The translations under genes and the position numbers were made by a program. Below the pieces are notes generated by a model. The model was not told where the DNA came from. It did not search any database and worked only from the letters and a program-made list of their open reading frames with translations. A DNA stretch of 64,000 nucleotides from Eubacterium sp. 1001713B170207_170306_E7 (GTDB lineage Bacteria; Bacillota; Clostridia; Eubacteriales; Eubacteriaceae): the NCBI RefSeq assembly GCF_015547515.1, contig NZ_JADMVE010000001.1, forward strand, positions 558,406-622,405, in the 5' to 3' direction. Each line of letters begins with the position of its first letter. The stretch's first letter is position 1. This document shows positions 51,509-60,646 of the stretch, piece after piece.

Positions 51509-51948
51509 AGTTGAGAGACGGTATGACTAGAGTTAAAGAAATACACATCTACAAAGCTAAAAGAAAAGTAGGCGGTGATTGGATTATAGGATTTCCTTTA
51601 ATCATTGACGATGAATGGTATATTCGCAGAGAAAATGATTTTAAGAGCTATAAGATCATTTATGAGACGCTTTGTCGCTGTACAGGTAAGCGAGATGTTA
51701 TGAAGGAATTGCTTTTTGAACATGATTATATTGAAAGTATGAATAATGGCTTGTTTATGGAAATATGCTATGGAGAATACCTCGCATATTGTCCAGCTGA
51801 TGAGATCTGGCTGCCGACAATCGGTTTTTATGCGAAAGCAGAAAATTATAAAGATATGCCAGTCGGAGAACTGCCGGATTATGCACTCAGATTACACAAC
51901 AAATTTGATGACAAAGGAGAAGAAAATGAAAATTCAAAACGATTTTAG
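51505..51948 (+). CDS. YopX-like phage/plasmid protein
   Basis: About 147 residues; a GTG at 51505 is the likely start, with TTG 51511 or ATG 51523 possible. KEIHIYKAKRKVGGDWIIGF and the CRCTGKRDVMKELLFEHDYI stretch follow the order of YopX proteins (short N-terminal domain, then a TGxxD-like turn before a GDIV-like strand), though divergent. Function unknown; accessory gene of phages and ICEs. Confidence 0.45.
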   Translation: MKLRDGMTRVKEIHIYKAKRKVGGDWIIGFPLIIDDEWYIRRENDFKSYKIIYETLCRCTGKRDVMKELLFEHDYIESMNNGLFMEICYGEYLAYCPADEIWLPTIGFYAKAENYKDMPVGELPDYALRLHNKFDDKGEENENSKRF

Positions 51949-51997
51949 AAATATTAGCAATCGGCCTTGGATTTATTTTATCGGCAAAGCCTATCAA

Positions 51998-52124
51998 CCC
52001 TCGTAAGAGGGATGGGCAAGATACGCCATTGTCGGACATTTTGGTTTCACCAAAATGCCCAACAATCGCAATCTTGTTTTTCCGTTTGTCCCAAACCGAA
52101 AAAGTTAAAAGGGGCAAGCCCCTT
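51998..52124. repeat. Cluster of short inverted repeats, oriT-like
   Basis: CCCTC-GTAA-GAGGG (51998-52011), a long imperfect hairpin whose centre is CATTTTGG-TTTCA-CCAAAATG (52037-52057), GTTTG-TCC-CAAAC (about 52085-52097), and AAGGGG-CAAG-CCCCTT (52109-52124). The stretch 51949-52169 has no gene. Such clusters mark transfer or replication origins, but no relaxase is in the window. Confidence 0.4.
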
Positions 52125-52169
52125 AGACCCCGAAAACCAAAATCTAATGATATTCTAAGGAGTAAATAG

Positions 52170-52451
52170 ATGCCAGAATTTAAAGAGCATTACGAAGAAG
52201 AATTAACCGCAGTGTTGTCAGCCATGCTTGGATGCAAACCGGATGAAATACTCGATCTTTTCAAATCAATGGATAGCGATATTATAGAATTGTCGGCACA
52301 AGCTTTGACAGAAAATGCATCTGCTTCAGGTGGTTATGAAGTAAGCCTTGAAAATCTTAAAAAAGAAATTAAGAATTATGAAGAATGGAGAGTGGTATTT
52401 GATACGGAAGGTTATATTGGTTCTGATGAGACAGAAGAAGATGAACGATAA
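52170..52451 (+). CDS. Acidic hypothetical protein (93 residues)
   Basis: MPEFKEHYEEELTAVLSAML, then a segment with LDLFKSMDSDI and an acidic tail ending in DETEEDER. AAGGAGTAA precedes the ATG. Not recognised. Confidence 0.6.
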   Translation: MPEFKEHYEEELTAVLSAMLGCKPDEILDLFKSMDSDIIELSAQALTENASASGGYEVSLENLKKEIKNYEEWRVVFDTEGYIGSDETEEDER

Positions 52452-52468
52452 AGGACAGGATATGTTGC

Positions 52469-52482
52469 CGGTCACGTGACCG
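52469..52482. promoter_or_regulatory. parS-like palindrome, site 3
   Basis: CGGTCACGTGACCG, perfect; a TATTTA follows at 52500-52505, near the same spacing as at sites 1 and 2. It precedes the gene at 52566. Confidence 0.7.
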
Positions 52483-52565
52483 AAAGACGTGCATCCCGCT
52501 ATTTAAGTAGGTATGAGCCGGTTTTAAAAAATGGTTAACGGTTAAATGATTATGGAGGTATCATT

Positions 52566-52883
52566 ATGAAATACAAAGATATGGCCCTGAAAGAAGCTCA
52601 GCTGAATGAAAAAGAAGCCTACCTTAAACAGTGGGAAGAAGATCTTAATAAAAGAGAAGAAGGGCTTAATTATAGACAAAATGAACTTATGAAAACAGCG
52701 GATTTCATAAGTGTGAGGATCGAAAAATTTAATGAGCAGCTGGGAATAGCGCAAAAAAATTATTTAGTAAAAAAACGACAGCTGTCTGCATGGGAGTATA
52801 ATTTGAATTTAAGGGAAAGGAACATAGGCATACCGGACTATGAAACAAATAACGTTCATGGATATATACCAACAGAACGATAG
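52566..52883 (+). CDS. Coiled-coil hypothetical protein (105 residues)
   Basis: Highly charged helix over residues 5-75 (KEAQLNEKEAYLKQWEEDLN), with a short C-terminal tail. TATGGAGG lies upstream. It overlaps the next gene by 44 bases. Function unknown. Confidence 0.6.
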   Translation: MKYKDMALKEAQLNEKEAYLKQWEEDLNKREEGLNYRQNELMKTADFISVRIEKFNEQLGIAQKNYLVKKRQLSAWEYNLNLRERNIGIPDYETNNVHGYIPTER

Positions 52884-53040
52884 ACATCCGGAAATAAGAA
52901 AGGCAACAAAAAATGCTTTTTTTCTTGACGAAAACAAAGACATATCCTATACGGCTAAATGTAACACCTGTATGAGTGATTGTAAGCAGAGCTATCGTGC
53001 GAAAATAATCTGCTGCCCAAAATACAAAAGAATAAAATGA
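52840..53040 (+). CDS. Cysteine-rich small protein (66 residues)
   Basis: ATG at 52840 inside the end of the previous gene. The C-terminal half has CNTCMSDCKQ and IICCPKYK, a probable zinc site seen in small phage proteins. The N-terminal MKQITFMDIYQQ resembles small replication-linked phage proteins. Confidence 0.55.
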   Translation: MKQITFMDIYQQNDRHPEIRKATKNAFFLDENKDISYTAKCNTCMSDCKQSYRAKIICCPKYKRIK

Positions 53041-53070
53041 AAATACAAGTCATTGTCTGGCTTTAGATTC

Positions 53071-53097
53071 AATCACTCGGTCGAGTGATTTTTTTAT
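53071..53097 (+). terminator. Terminator before the DUF3991 gene
   Basis: AATCACTCG and CGAGTGATT (9 bp, two-base centre) followed by TTTTTATT. Confidence 0.7.
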
Positions 53098-53121
53098 TGT
53101 CTTTTCAAAGGAGGAAGATCA

Positions 53122-54210
53122 GTGCGTTATCAGGAGAAAGTTCAAATAGCAAACACAATGTCGATTTTTGAATACTGTGAGTTAATTGGCTTTGAGCTAA
53201 AAAAAGTCGGCAGAGACTATAAACATCCAGACCCACAAGGAGATTGGAACGGTCTTAATGTTACTTTGGACGGTTGGGGTTGGAAAAACTTTTCACCGGA
53301 TAGTGTTGGATTTGACCGCGGGGGCCCTATTCTCTTTGTTCGTTGGCTGCATGAAGTTCAAACCGGGGAAGCTTACAACCAAGTAGAGGCGATCAATGAA
53401 ATGGTAAAACTTAAAGGCTATGATTTATCGGAAGAAATTTCAAAAAAAGATTATCGAGCACTGATTAATCAAAATGTTAGCAATGTAAAAAAGAGATTGG
53501 ATAACAAGGAAAGCAGATTAAATCAAAAGAAAGAATTTGAACTGCCGCCAAAATCGAATAATTATAGCCGCCTTTTTGCTTACCTTACAAAGAAAAGAAT
53601 GCTGGACAAGGTTTTTGTTCAAAATCTTGTAAATAAGCATGTTCTTTATGAAAGTGGTGATTTTCATAATTGTGTGTTTTTATGCCAAAACTTTCAGCAA
53701 GAGATTGTCGGCGCTGTTTTGAGAGGAACTTATGACCATAACGGAAAAAAGTTTCAAAAATGCATTGGAGATGATGAACAATATGGTTTTGTAATAAAAG
53801 GAAAAAACAACCGGATGCGCATCTTTGAATCGCCCATTGATCTTATTAGCAGAATGACCATATTTAAAACTTTTTTTCCACACAAGCTCAATACAGCACT
53901 GGAAGATACATGGCTCAGTATGAACGGGCTTAAACACGAGAAAATTTTTCATTATTTAGAGAATCATCCGGAAATCGATGTGGTCGTATTATCCGTAGAT
54001 AATGACCCACCCGATAAGTTTGGCAAAAGAAGAGGGCCTGATTTTTGTATTAAATTCAAGGAGCTTATCGAAGAAAAATATCCCGGAAAATATGAACTAA
54101 AAATAGATATTCCGAAATACACAAAGGATTGGAATGACGATTTAGTTTATATGAAAAGCCAAAGGATGGTAGTTCCTGCTCAAAATATAGAGAGTGCGGC
54201 CGAAAGATAA
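53122..54210 (+). CDS. DUF3991/TOPRIM-domain protein
   Basis: 362 residues from a GTG preceded by AAAGGAGG. The N-terminus (ANTMSIFEYCELIGFELKKV) and a zinc-less primase-like start lead to DUF3991 (YLTKKRMLDKVFVQNLVNKH, with GAVLRGTYDHNGKKF). A TOPRIM-like domain with VVVLSVDNDPPDKFG follows. Such proteins are encoded by conjugative and phage-plasmid elements and may act in primer synthesis or DNA transfer. Start and length are typical. Confidence 0.8.
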   Translation: MRYQEKVQIANTMSIFEYCELIGFELKKVGRDYKHPDPQGDWNGLNVTLDGWGWKNFSPDSVGFDRGGPILFVRWLHEVQTGEAYNQVEAINEMVKLKGYDLSEEISKKDYRALINQNVSNVKKRLDNKESRLNQKKEFELPPKSNNYSRLFAYLTKKRMLDKVFVQNLVNKHVLYESGDFHNCVFLCQNFQQEIVGAVLRGTYDHNGKKFQKCIGDDEQYGFVIKGKNNRMRIFESPIDLISRMTIFKTFFPHKLNTALEDTWLSMNGLKHEKIFHYLENHPEIDVVVLSVDNDPPDKFGKRRGPDFCIKFKELIEEKYPGKYELKIDIPKYTKDWNDDLVYMKSQRMVVPAQNIESAAER

Positions 54211-54214
54211 CGTC

Positions 54215-54228
54215 CGGTCACGTGACCA
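54215..54228. promoter_or_regulatory. parS-like palindrome, site 4
   Basis: CGGTCACGTGACCA: the central 12 bases are a perfect palindrome, the outer pair is mismatched. AATTCTTGAAA and CCGCATA follow as at site 2. Confidence 0.65.
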
Positions 54229-54316
54229 GAATTCTTGAAAGCCGCATAAATAAAAGCATAGAAGCATGTTGTCAAAATGGTTAACATCTTTTTAGGCATC
54301 AAAGGGGGTGATTAAA

Positions 54317-54411
54317 TGTAAAAAAATAGGCGTTTTAAAATGTAACAAAATAAGCATATTTTAATTGACTATGTTACAAAATAAGCGTAAAATGTAGGTA
54401 TGATTTTACGC
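54317..54411 (+). promoter_or_regulatory. Promoter with three direct repeats and an inverted repeat, upstream of the surface protein
   Basis: TTGACT (54365-54370), 17-bp spacer, TAAAAT (54388-54393). Direct repeats TGTAAAAAAATAGGC (54317), TGTAACAAAATAAGC (54341) and TGTTACAAAATAAGC (54372) approach and enter the promoter. GCGTAAAAT (54385-54393) and ATTTTACGC (54403-54411) form an inverted repeat over the -10. Two regulators may act here. Confidence 0.6.
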
Positions 54412-54460
54412 GAATGATTCAATAACTTACTATTTAAACTCAAGAAAGAAGGAAATAAAA

Positions 54461-57400
54461 ATGAAGAACAATAATGAAGTATCAAGCGTAATCAAATCAG
54501 CAAAAAAAGCAGCTATTGGAGCAGGCGTTGTCACAGGTGTTGCAGCATTTTCGATGCTGCCCGGTGGACAGGTTGCACGAGCAGAAGAACTGCTCGCAGA
54601 TCCGGCGAATCTTGAAATGGTTGTAACAGAAGAAGTACAGCAGGAAGTCAACAACGTATCAAGCGAAGAACTGGCAGCAGCCAATGAAATCATTGTCAAC
54701 AGCGCGGAAGACAGCAGCATGGACGTTGACACTGCCGATGCAGAGGACACCTATACAGAAGATCCCTTCAGTGACGAAGACTATTCCGAGCCAGAAGAAG
54801 TTGGAAATGACGAAGACGTCTCTTATACGGAAGATACCGGATATACGGAAGATGATTCCTATATTGAAGGTGCAGATTCAGAAGAAGAACTGACAGACGG
54901 CAGCAATGCTGCAGCAGATGAAGAAAATGCAGAAAGTACAAGGGATGTATCCGATGTAGATGTGAGTACAGATCAGTCTGCTGAAAATGATCTTTCCCAT
55001 GAACTGGTACAGCCGCCAACAGATGAGCTTACAGACGAAAGCATTGTGAATAAGGACGATGGCCTGTCAGCGGATAAGACCGATAGCGAACAGATTCAGG
55101 ATGAAAAAGCAGATACCGAAGTGAAGGAGAATACCGAAACGCCAACGGTAACTGAGGACATTATAGATAAAGACGAGATCAAAAATAAAGAGGAAAATGG
55201 AGAAGGAAATATGATTGTAGATTCAAATGTACAGAACACCACTGTACAGGACGCTCAGATTGAGGCCGCCCAGAATACCCAGCAGTTCATGACTGCCGCC
55301 ATACAGACGGCTCAGAATTATGGCCAGAGTTTAACCCAAAAGGATATTGTCGATCTGTACAACAAATATGTATCGCCCTATCATGACGCTTCAAAGGAAA
55401 ACGATCTGTTTGCAATGATTCAGGAAACCTACAACGCAGACGGTTCGTTATCACAACAGAGCCAGGAAGCGGCATTGGGACTCATCAACTTTTTCCGAGC
55501 ACTTTGTGGACTCGGTGAAGTGACAGTTTCTCAAGACGATAACAAATATGCTCAGGCCGGTTCTGACTATCTGGCAGACACAAACTTTGAAAGCGGCAAT
55601 CCCCATAACGCCGCCGATGGCAGCGGAAATGCCGATGCCATTAAAGGGCTGCATTCCTCCAATATTTCCATGGGCAGCCAGGGCTACAGCATTTACGATC
55701 TTTTACTCATGCAGTTTGGGGATGATGATGATCAGAATGGTACTTCCCTCGGTCATCGTAGATGGCTGCTCGATCCAGATTTAAAAACTGTTGGGTTTGC
55801 AGCATCGAAAGGAACCAACTGGAAGTATTTCGTGCTGACGTATACCGCAGTGGATAATCCAGACCGGGAAAACGTTGCATTCCCGAATGACGGTTTCTTC
55901 CCCATTGAAGCATTGATCAGCAGCTCAACCATGTATGGCGCACCCTTCAACGTTTCCTTGGGTAGTGATTATAAAGTTACCAGCCCCAGCGGCATGAAGG
56001 TGACCATCACAAAGGATGATGGCACTACCACCGAATTTAATTATGTCAGCTCAAGCTCTAACCCAGATATGGATGCGAACTGGTGGACAGTCAACACGGG
56101 TGGTTATGGCAGCGGCTCCGCCATTATTATCAACCCATCCTACAACTGGCTGGGCGATTATCAGGCGCTTGCCGGTCATTCGTTTACGGTCGCCATTACC
56201 GGATTAACCGATAAAGCTGGCAATCCGGCCACCATTACCTACACCATCAACTTCTTCTCATTGCAGCAGGCCGTCAAAGAACAGGCAGCTGACCGGGAAG
56301 CCGCTCAGAAAGTCACGGATCAGATTAACGGCATTAAGCCAACCGACGAACTGACTTACAACGATTATGATTCCGTGAAAGGAATCGAATCAGCCTATAA
56401 TGGATTAACAACCTCCCAGAAAGATTACGTCGCTCAGAACAGCGTTCAGAAGCTGAATGAAGCCGTACAGAAAGTAACAGAATTGAAAGCGACCCATGAA
56501 GCCGATCAAAAAGCCGCAGATGTCGTCAAAGCCGCCATCAACCAGATTCCAGCGGACGTTACACTGGAAGCCGAAGGTACTGTTACGTCAGCCCGTGATA
56601 AATACGACCTGTTGACACAGGATCAGAAAAATCTGGTCGATAACTATCAAAAACTGACCGATGCAGAAACCACCATCGCGGCATTAAAGAAAGAGCAGGC
56701 AGAAAATCAGGCAGCCGCCCAGAAGGTAACTGACCTGATCAATGGTCTGCCGGATAACATTACTTTAGAAAACAAAGCAGCCGTTGAAGATGCACGAGCC
56801 GCCTATGATGCACTTAACGATAAGGCAGAAGCCATGGTCAGCAGCCAGACCGTGAGCAAGCTGACCTCAGCAGAATCAAAAATTGTTCAGCTCGAAAAAG
56901 AAGCCAATGACCTGAAAGAAGCATCTAAAGTGATCAATCAGATCAATGCCCTGCCAGGCGTTAATGACATTGAACTTGAAGATGAAAGCGAAATTACAGC
57001 CGCCAGAACCGCATATGACGGGTTAACAGATGATCAGAAAGCGATTGTCGAAAAAGAAGGTGCAGTAAAGACCTTAACTAACGCAGAAAAGAAACTGGCC
57101 GAAGTCAAACTCCAGCACATGCAGGACGAAGAAGCGGTTAAAACCGTTACCGATGCGATTGGCAAACTGCCAGATACTGACGCATTACAGATGAGTGACG
57201 AAACAGCTGTCAACGATGCATCCAATCTCTATAACGCTATGACCGACACCCAGAAAGATATGATGGATCAGGCCGTTGTCCAGAAACTGGAAGATGCAAA
57301 AGCACAGATCACTAAACTTATCGCACAGCACAAAATTGATGTTGAAGCAGCAAAAACCGTCACCGATCAGATCAACAGTTTGCCTTCAGTTGTCGATCGT

Positions 57401-58369
57401 AACGCAGAACAGGCAGTTACAGAAGCCAGCAAAGCTTATGAAGGATTAACCGATACCCAGAGAGCATTAGTCGATCCAGCCGCCGTTAATAAACTGGAAG
57501 CCGCTGTTAAAGTGATTGACAATATTCATACCGCAGATGCGGTAACGAACCAGATTCAGGAATTACCCGCGGTGGATAATTTAACCTTAGAAAACCGAGA
57601 TGCTGTGAAAGCTGCAGTTCGTGCCTACAATGCCCTGACCGATGAACAGAAACAGTACATCGATGCCAATACCAAAGCAGCTCTTGACAGCCTGGTACAT
57701 CAGATTGATGTGCTTGACGTTGAAAATGTGACGAATATCATCAATGGCCTCAAGGATCTGGATGACCTGACACTGGAAGACAAAGAAGCCGTACAGCGCG
57801 CATCCGATGCCTATGACGCACTTTCCCCTGAAGCCAGGGCGATGATGGATCAGGAAGTTTATAACAAACTGGATCAGGCGGAAGATAAAATTACCGACCT
57901 GGAAGACGAACAAGCAGCTGATCAGGTTGAAACAGTGGTCGGCGCCCTCAAGAATCCAGGGGAATTAACACTGGAAGATAAGGGAGCCGTTTACGCAGCC
58001 AGAGATATGTACAATGCACTCTCAGAAAACGCAAAATCCAAACTTGATCCGGCCATGGTGCAGAAGTTAGCTGATCTGGTGAAACAGATGGATCAATTAG
58101 TTGCCGATCATGAAGCTGAACAGAATCCGGGACAGGATGGCAATGGCGGCACTGGCAATGTGAATGATGGCAGCAACGGTGGAGTTGGCGGTTCGACAAC
58201 CGGCACGGGCACCGTCGTTGATCAAAATGGTGCGGATAATGGCACAAACGGTCCGAATACCGGGATCAGCCAGACAAGCAGCACTGGATTAATCGCCAGC
58301 ATTCTGGCACTGTTCGGAATTGGCGGTGCTGGTTTATTCGCAAGAAGAAAACGCAAAGCCAACAAATAA
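54461..58369 (+). CDS. Large CAP-domain surface protein with nine tandem repeats
   Basis: 1302 residues. Signal peptide (about 1-45, ends GQVARAEE), acidic low-complexity region (50-260), and a CAP/SCP domain (about 320-450) with ALGLINFFRALCGLGEV and LGHRRWLLDP. A beta-rich domain follows, then nine ~62-residue helical repeats (about 620-1215), each ending near an ALxD(x)QK-type turn. A glycine-rich spacer leads to a C-terminal anchor: PNTG (in NGPNTGISQ), a hydrophobic helix and RRKRKANK. This resembles a sortase-anchored adhesin with a G instead of L in LPxTG. Confidence 0.82.
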   Translation: MKNNNEVSSVIKSAKKAAIGAGVVTGVAAFSMLPGGQVARAEELLADPANLEMVVTEEVQQEVNNVSSEELAAANEIIVNSAEDSSMDVDTADAEDTYTEDPFSDEDYSEPEEVGNDEDVSYTEDTGYTEDDSYIEGADSEEELTDGSNAAADEENAESTRDVSDVDVSTDQSAENDLSHELVQPPTDELTDESIVNKDDGLSADKTDSEQIQDEKADTEVKENTETPTVTEDIIDKDEIKNKEENGEGNMIVDSNVQNTTVQDAQIEAAQNTQQFMTAAIQTAQNYGQSLTQKDIVDLYNKYVSPYHDASKENDLFAMIQETYNADGSLSQQSQEAALGLINFFRALCGLGEVTVSQDDNKYAQAGSDYLADTNFESGNPHNAADGSGNADAIKGLHSSNISMGSQGYSIYDLLLMQFGDDDDQNGTSLGHRRWLLDPDLKTVGFAASKGTNWKYFVLTYTAVDNPDRENVAFPNDGFFPIEALISSSTMYGAPFNVSLGSDYKVTSPSGMKVTITKDDGTTTEFNYVSSSSNPDMDANWWTVNTGGYGSGSAIIINPSYNWLGDYQALAGHSFTVAITGLTDKAGNPATITYTINFFSLQQAVKEQAADREAAQKVTDQINGIKPTDELTYNDYDSVKGIESAYNGLTTSQKDYVAQNSVQKLNEAVQKVTELKATHEADQKAADVVKAAINQIPADVTLEAEGTVTSARDKYDLLTQDQKNLVDNYQKLTDAETTIAALKKEQAENQAAAQKVTDLINGLPDNITLENKAAVEDARAAYDALNDKAEAMVSSQTVSKLTSAESKIVQLEKEANDLKEASKVINQINALPGVNDIELEDESEITAARTAYDGLTDDQKAIVEKEGAVKTLTNAEKKLAEVKLQHMQDEEAVKTVTDAIGKLPDTDALQMSDETAVNDASNLYNAMTDTQKDMMDQAVVQKLEDAKAQITKLIAQHKIDVEAAKTVTDQINSLPSVVDRNAEQAVTEASKAYEGLTDTQRALVDPAAVNKLEAAVKVIDNIHTADAVTNQIQELPAVDNLTLENRDAVKAAVRAYNALTDEQKQYIDANTKAALDSLVHQIDVLDVENVTNIINGLKDLDDLTLEDKEAVQRASDAYDALSPEARAMMDQEVYNKLDQAEDKITDLEDEQAADQVETVVGALKNPGELTLEDKGAVYAARDMYNALSENAKSKLDPAMVQKLADLVKQMDQLVADHEAEQNPGQDGNGGTGNVNDGSNGGVGGSTTGTGTVVDQNGADNGTNGPNTGISQTSSTGLIASILALFGIGGAGLFARRKRKANK

Positions 58370-58379
58370 TAAAAAGATG

Positions 58380-58412
58380 AAAGAGTCGCGTTAAACCGCG
58401 GCTCTTTACTTT
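58380..58412 (+). terminator. Terminator after the surface protein gene
   Basis: AAAGAGTCGCG and CGCGGCTCTTT (11 bp, one G-U) followed by ACTTTTTT. Confidence 0.8.
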
Positions 58413-58425
58413 TTTGGAGATTAAA

Positions 58426-59079
58426 ATGAGACTTGGCGAAAAAATAAGATTACTTCGAAATAGAAAATTTTTAACCCAGGCAAAGTTAGCAGAAAAGGCT
58501 GACGTAAGCTTAAATTCACTTCAAAAGTATGAAAGCGGAGAGAGTACACCTAAAATTGAAAATATCACAAAGATTGCTACAGCCCTTGAAATAGATATTA
58601 ATACGCTGATCGAAGATACGGATTATCAAAAATATGTATTAAACGGTTCCCTGATTGGCAATCGGATAAAAAGTGCCAGGTTGAAGAAGCGGTGGACTCA
58701 AACTGATCTAGCTCATAAAATTGATATGAGCCAATCTATGGTTGCAGCCTGGGAAAGGAACGATAGGAAACCAAAGGAAAAAACATTAAAAAGAATCGCA
58801 GATGCTCTTGAAGTCCCGCTAAAGTACTTTGATATAACATCTATGGATAACGAGTTTGAAGAGTGGATAGAAGACATGATTACATTGGATGGATCATTGC
58901 CGAACCTTATGGATGAAATCATCCGATGCTTGAGAGAGGCAGATATAGAAAAAAGAGGAAAGATACTAAAATTATTAGATTATATTACAACGATGCCGTA
59001 CAGTATCCTTGATGATCTACTGAAAGTTTGTCGGTTTAAAGAACTGGAAGCATTTTTAGATGATGATCTGAGTCATTGA
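58426..59079 (+). CDS. Double-HTH XRE regulator
   Basis: 217 residues from the ATG at 58426 with TTGGAG upstream. Two complete HTH domains: about 5-60 (LTQAKLAEKADVSLNSLQKY) and about 77-130 (WTQTDLAHKIDMSQSMVAAW). The C-terminal helical tail is unfamiliar. Tandem HTHs may bind bipartite operators such as those before the surface protein gene. Followed by another XRE gene. Confidence 0.82.
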   Translation: MRLGEKIRLLRNRKFLTQAKLAEKADVSLNSLQKYESGESTPKIENITKIATALEIDINTLIEDTDYQKYVLNGSLIGNRIKSARLKKRWTQTDLAHKIDMSQSMVAAWERNDRKPKEKTLKRIADALEVPLKYFDITSMDNEFEEWIEDMITLDGSLPNLMDEIIRCLREADIEKRGKILKLLDYITTMPYSILDDLLKVCRFKELEAFLDDDLSH

Positions 59080-59088
59080 GGAGAAATA

Positions 59089-59673
59089 ATGAAAAATAAT
59101 AATATTGGAAATATCATAAAACAAGCGCGAAAGAAAGAAGGCCTTACTCAAGCAGAATTAGGCGAGTTAATGGGCATCACCGCTGTTACAGTGGGACAGT
59201 GGGAAACTGGCAAGCGGATTCCCAAGGACGAAACAATTGAACGGTTATCAGAAGCATTAGGAATTGATTTAGCCGATAGCATAAACGCTATTTCTTTTAG
59301 CCGAACGTCAGATATACTTACCATATTATATGATTTAGCTTGTCACGAAAAGATACCGGTCGAATTATTGATAAAATCGGTTATATTTGAAATGGAATTT
59401 GTGCTAAAAGAATTGGAATTGCATTGGCGTTACTTAAATAGGGGAGATATTGATTCCAGACAATTGCTGGACGAAGATTATTTTAGTGAACCTGAAGTGA
59501 ACGGTTATGACTTTAGCCCATATTGGGACAGCAGGACGCCAGAAAATGCGGAACACAGAGAACGGTTAAGCAAAAAAATAACAGACGCACTAAAGGAATA
59601 CGTAGAGGCCACGAAAATAATGAGTCCTTATTATCGGATTACCGATACGTACAGAGTGGAGGTAGAAGAATAA
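59089..59673 (+). CDS. XRE-family regulator (194 residues)
   Basis: N-terminal HTH (LTQAELGELMGITAVTVGQW then ETGKRIPKDETI) and an unknown helical C-terminal domain with EFVLKELELHWRYLNRG. GAGGAGA precedes the ATG, nine bases after the double-HTH gene, so they form an operon. Confidence 0.8.
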   Translation: MKNNNIGNIIKQARKKEGLTQAELGELMGITAVTVGQWETGKRIPKDETIERLSEALGIDLADSINAISFSRTSDILTILYDLACHEKIPVELLIKSVIFEMEFVLKELELHWRYLNRGDIDSRQLLDEDYFSEPEVNGYDFSPYWDSRTPENAEHRERLSKKITDALKEYVEATKIMSPYYRITDTYRVEVEE

Positions 59674-59674
59674 C

Positions 59675-60646
59675 TTGACTAACGAAGATTTAAAAACCAT
59701 GCAGGCGTGGCCGCTGGAAAGGAAAATAAGAGTAAGCCAGCTGCGAATTATGGAATGGTACCAGCACTGGGGTGGAAAAGTCTATGTAAGTTTTAGTGGC
59801 GGGAAAGACAGCACGGTATTACTCGATCTGGCCCGGCGTGTATATCCAAACATTGAGGCGGTGTTTGCAGATACAGGTCTGGAATATCCAGAAGTCCGAA
59901 AATTTGCTTTAAGCCACAGCAATGTTACAAAGATTAAACCAGAAAAGCGATTTGATGAAGTGTTGACAGAGAAAGGTTATCCAATTGGAAGTAAAAAAGT
60001 CGCGCGCATGATCCGTACCTGCCAAAATCCGACAGATAAAAACGAAGCGAGTGTACGACTCTACCAAACAGGGATTAAGAAGGATGGCACAAAAAGTAAA
60101 AATTTTAAACTTGCTAAGAAATGGTTGAAGTTTATCGACAGCGAGTATCGAACGTCAGAGGAATGCTGCGATATTATGAAAAAATACCCGTTGAAAAATT
60201 TTGGCAAGGCAACTGGTAAAAAGCCAATTATTGGGACAATGGCAGAGGATAGCGCATTTCGGAAAATAAACTGGCTTAAAACGGGATGTAATGTTTTTGA
60301 CACGGATGATCCGCAATGTAAACCCCTAAGTTTTTGGGGCGAGCAAGACATCTTAAGGTACTTGAAACTAACGGGCACACCCTACTGCTCCGTTTATGGG
60401 AATATCGTTAAGGTAGACGGAAAACTGGCAACAACAGGAGAAAAGCATACAGGCTGCATCTTTTGTTTATTTGGAGTAGAGCGAGAAAAAGAACCGAATC
60501 GTTTCCAGAAGCTTAAGAAAATAGACCGTCCAAAATACAACTACTGTATTGGCGGAGGGGAATTTGATCAGTACGGAAAATTAATCCCGAATAAAAAAGG
60601 ACTCGGAGAGGGAAAAATTTTAGATTTTATGGGTGTTCCATATTAG
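59675..60646 (+). CDS. Phosphoadenosine-phosphosulfate-reductase-like protein (phage type)
   Basis: 323 residues from a TTG directly after the XRE stop. The PP-loop is YVSFSGGKDSTVLL (about 37-50). The insertion RTSEECCDIMKKYPLKNFGK and the late HTGCIFCLFGVEREKEPNRF carry cysteines as in phage PAPS-reductase-family ATPases. These may thiolate or otherwise modify nucleic acid or cofactors; a metabolic PAPS reductase role is unlikely here. Ends in TAG with an open frame beyond. Confidence 0.85.
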   Translation: MTNEDLKTMQAWPLERKIRVSQLRIMEWYQHWGGKVYVSFSGGKDSTVLLDLARRVYPNIEAVFADTGLEYPEVRKFALSHSNVTKIKPEKRFDEVLTEKGYPIGSKKVARMIRTCQNPTDKNEASVRLYQTGIKKDGTKSKNFKLAKKWLKFIDSEYRTSEECCDIMKKYPLKNFGKATGKKPIIGTMAEDSAFRKINWLKTGCNVFDTDDPQCKPLSFWGEQDILRYLKLTGTPYCSVYGNIVKVDGKLATTGEKHTGCIFCLFGVEREKEPNRFQKLKKIDRPKYNYCIGGGEFDQYGKLIPNKKGLGEGKILDFMGVPY

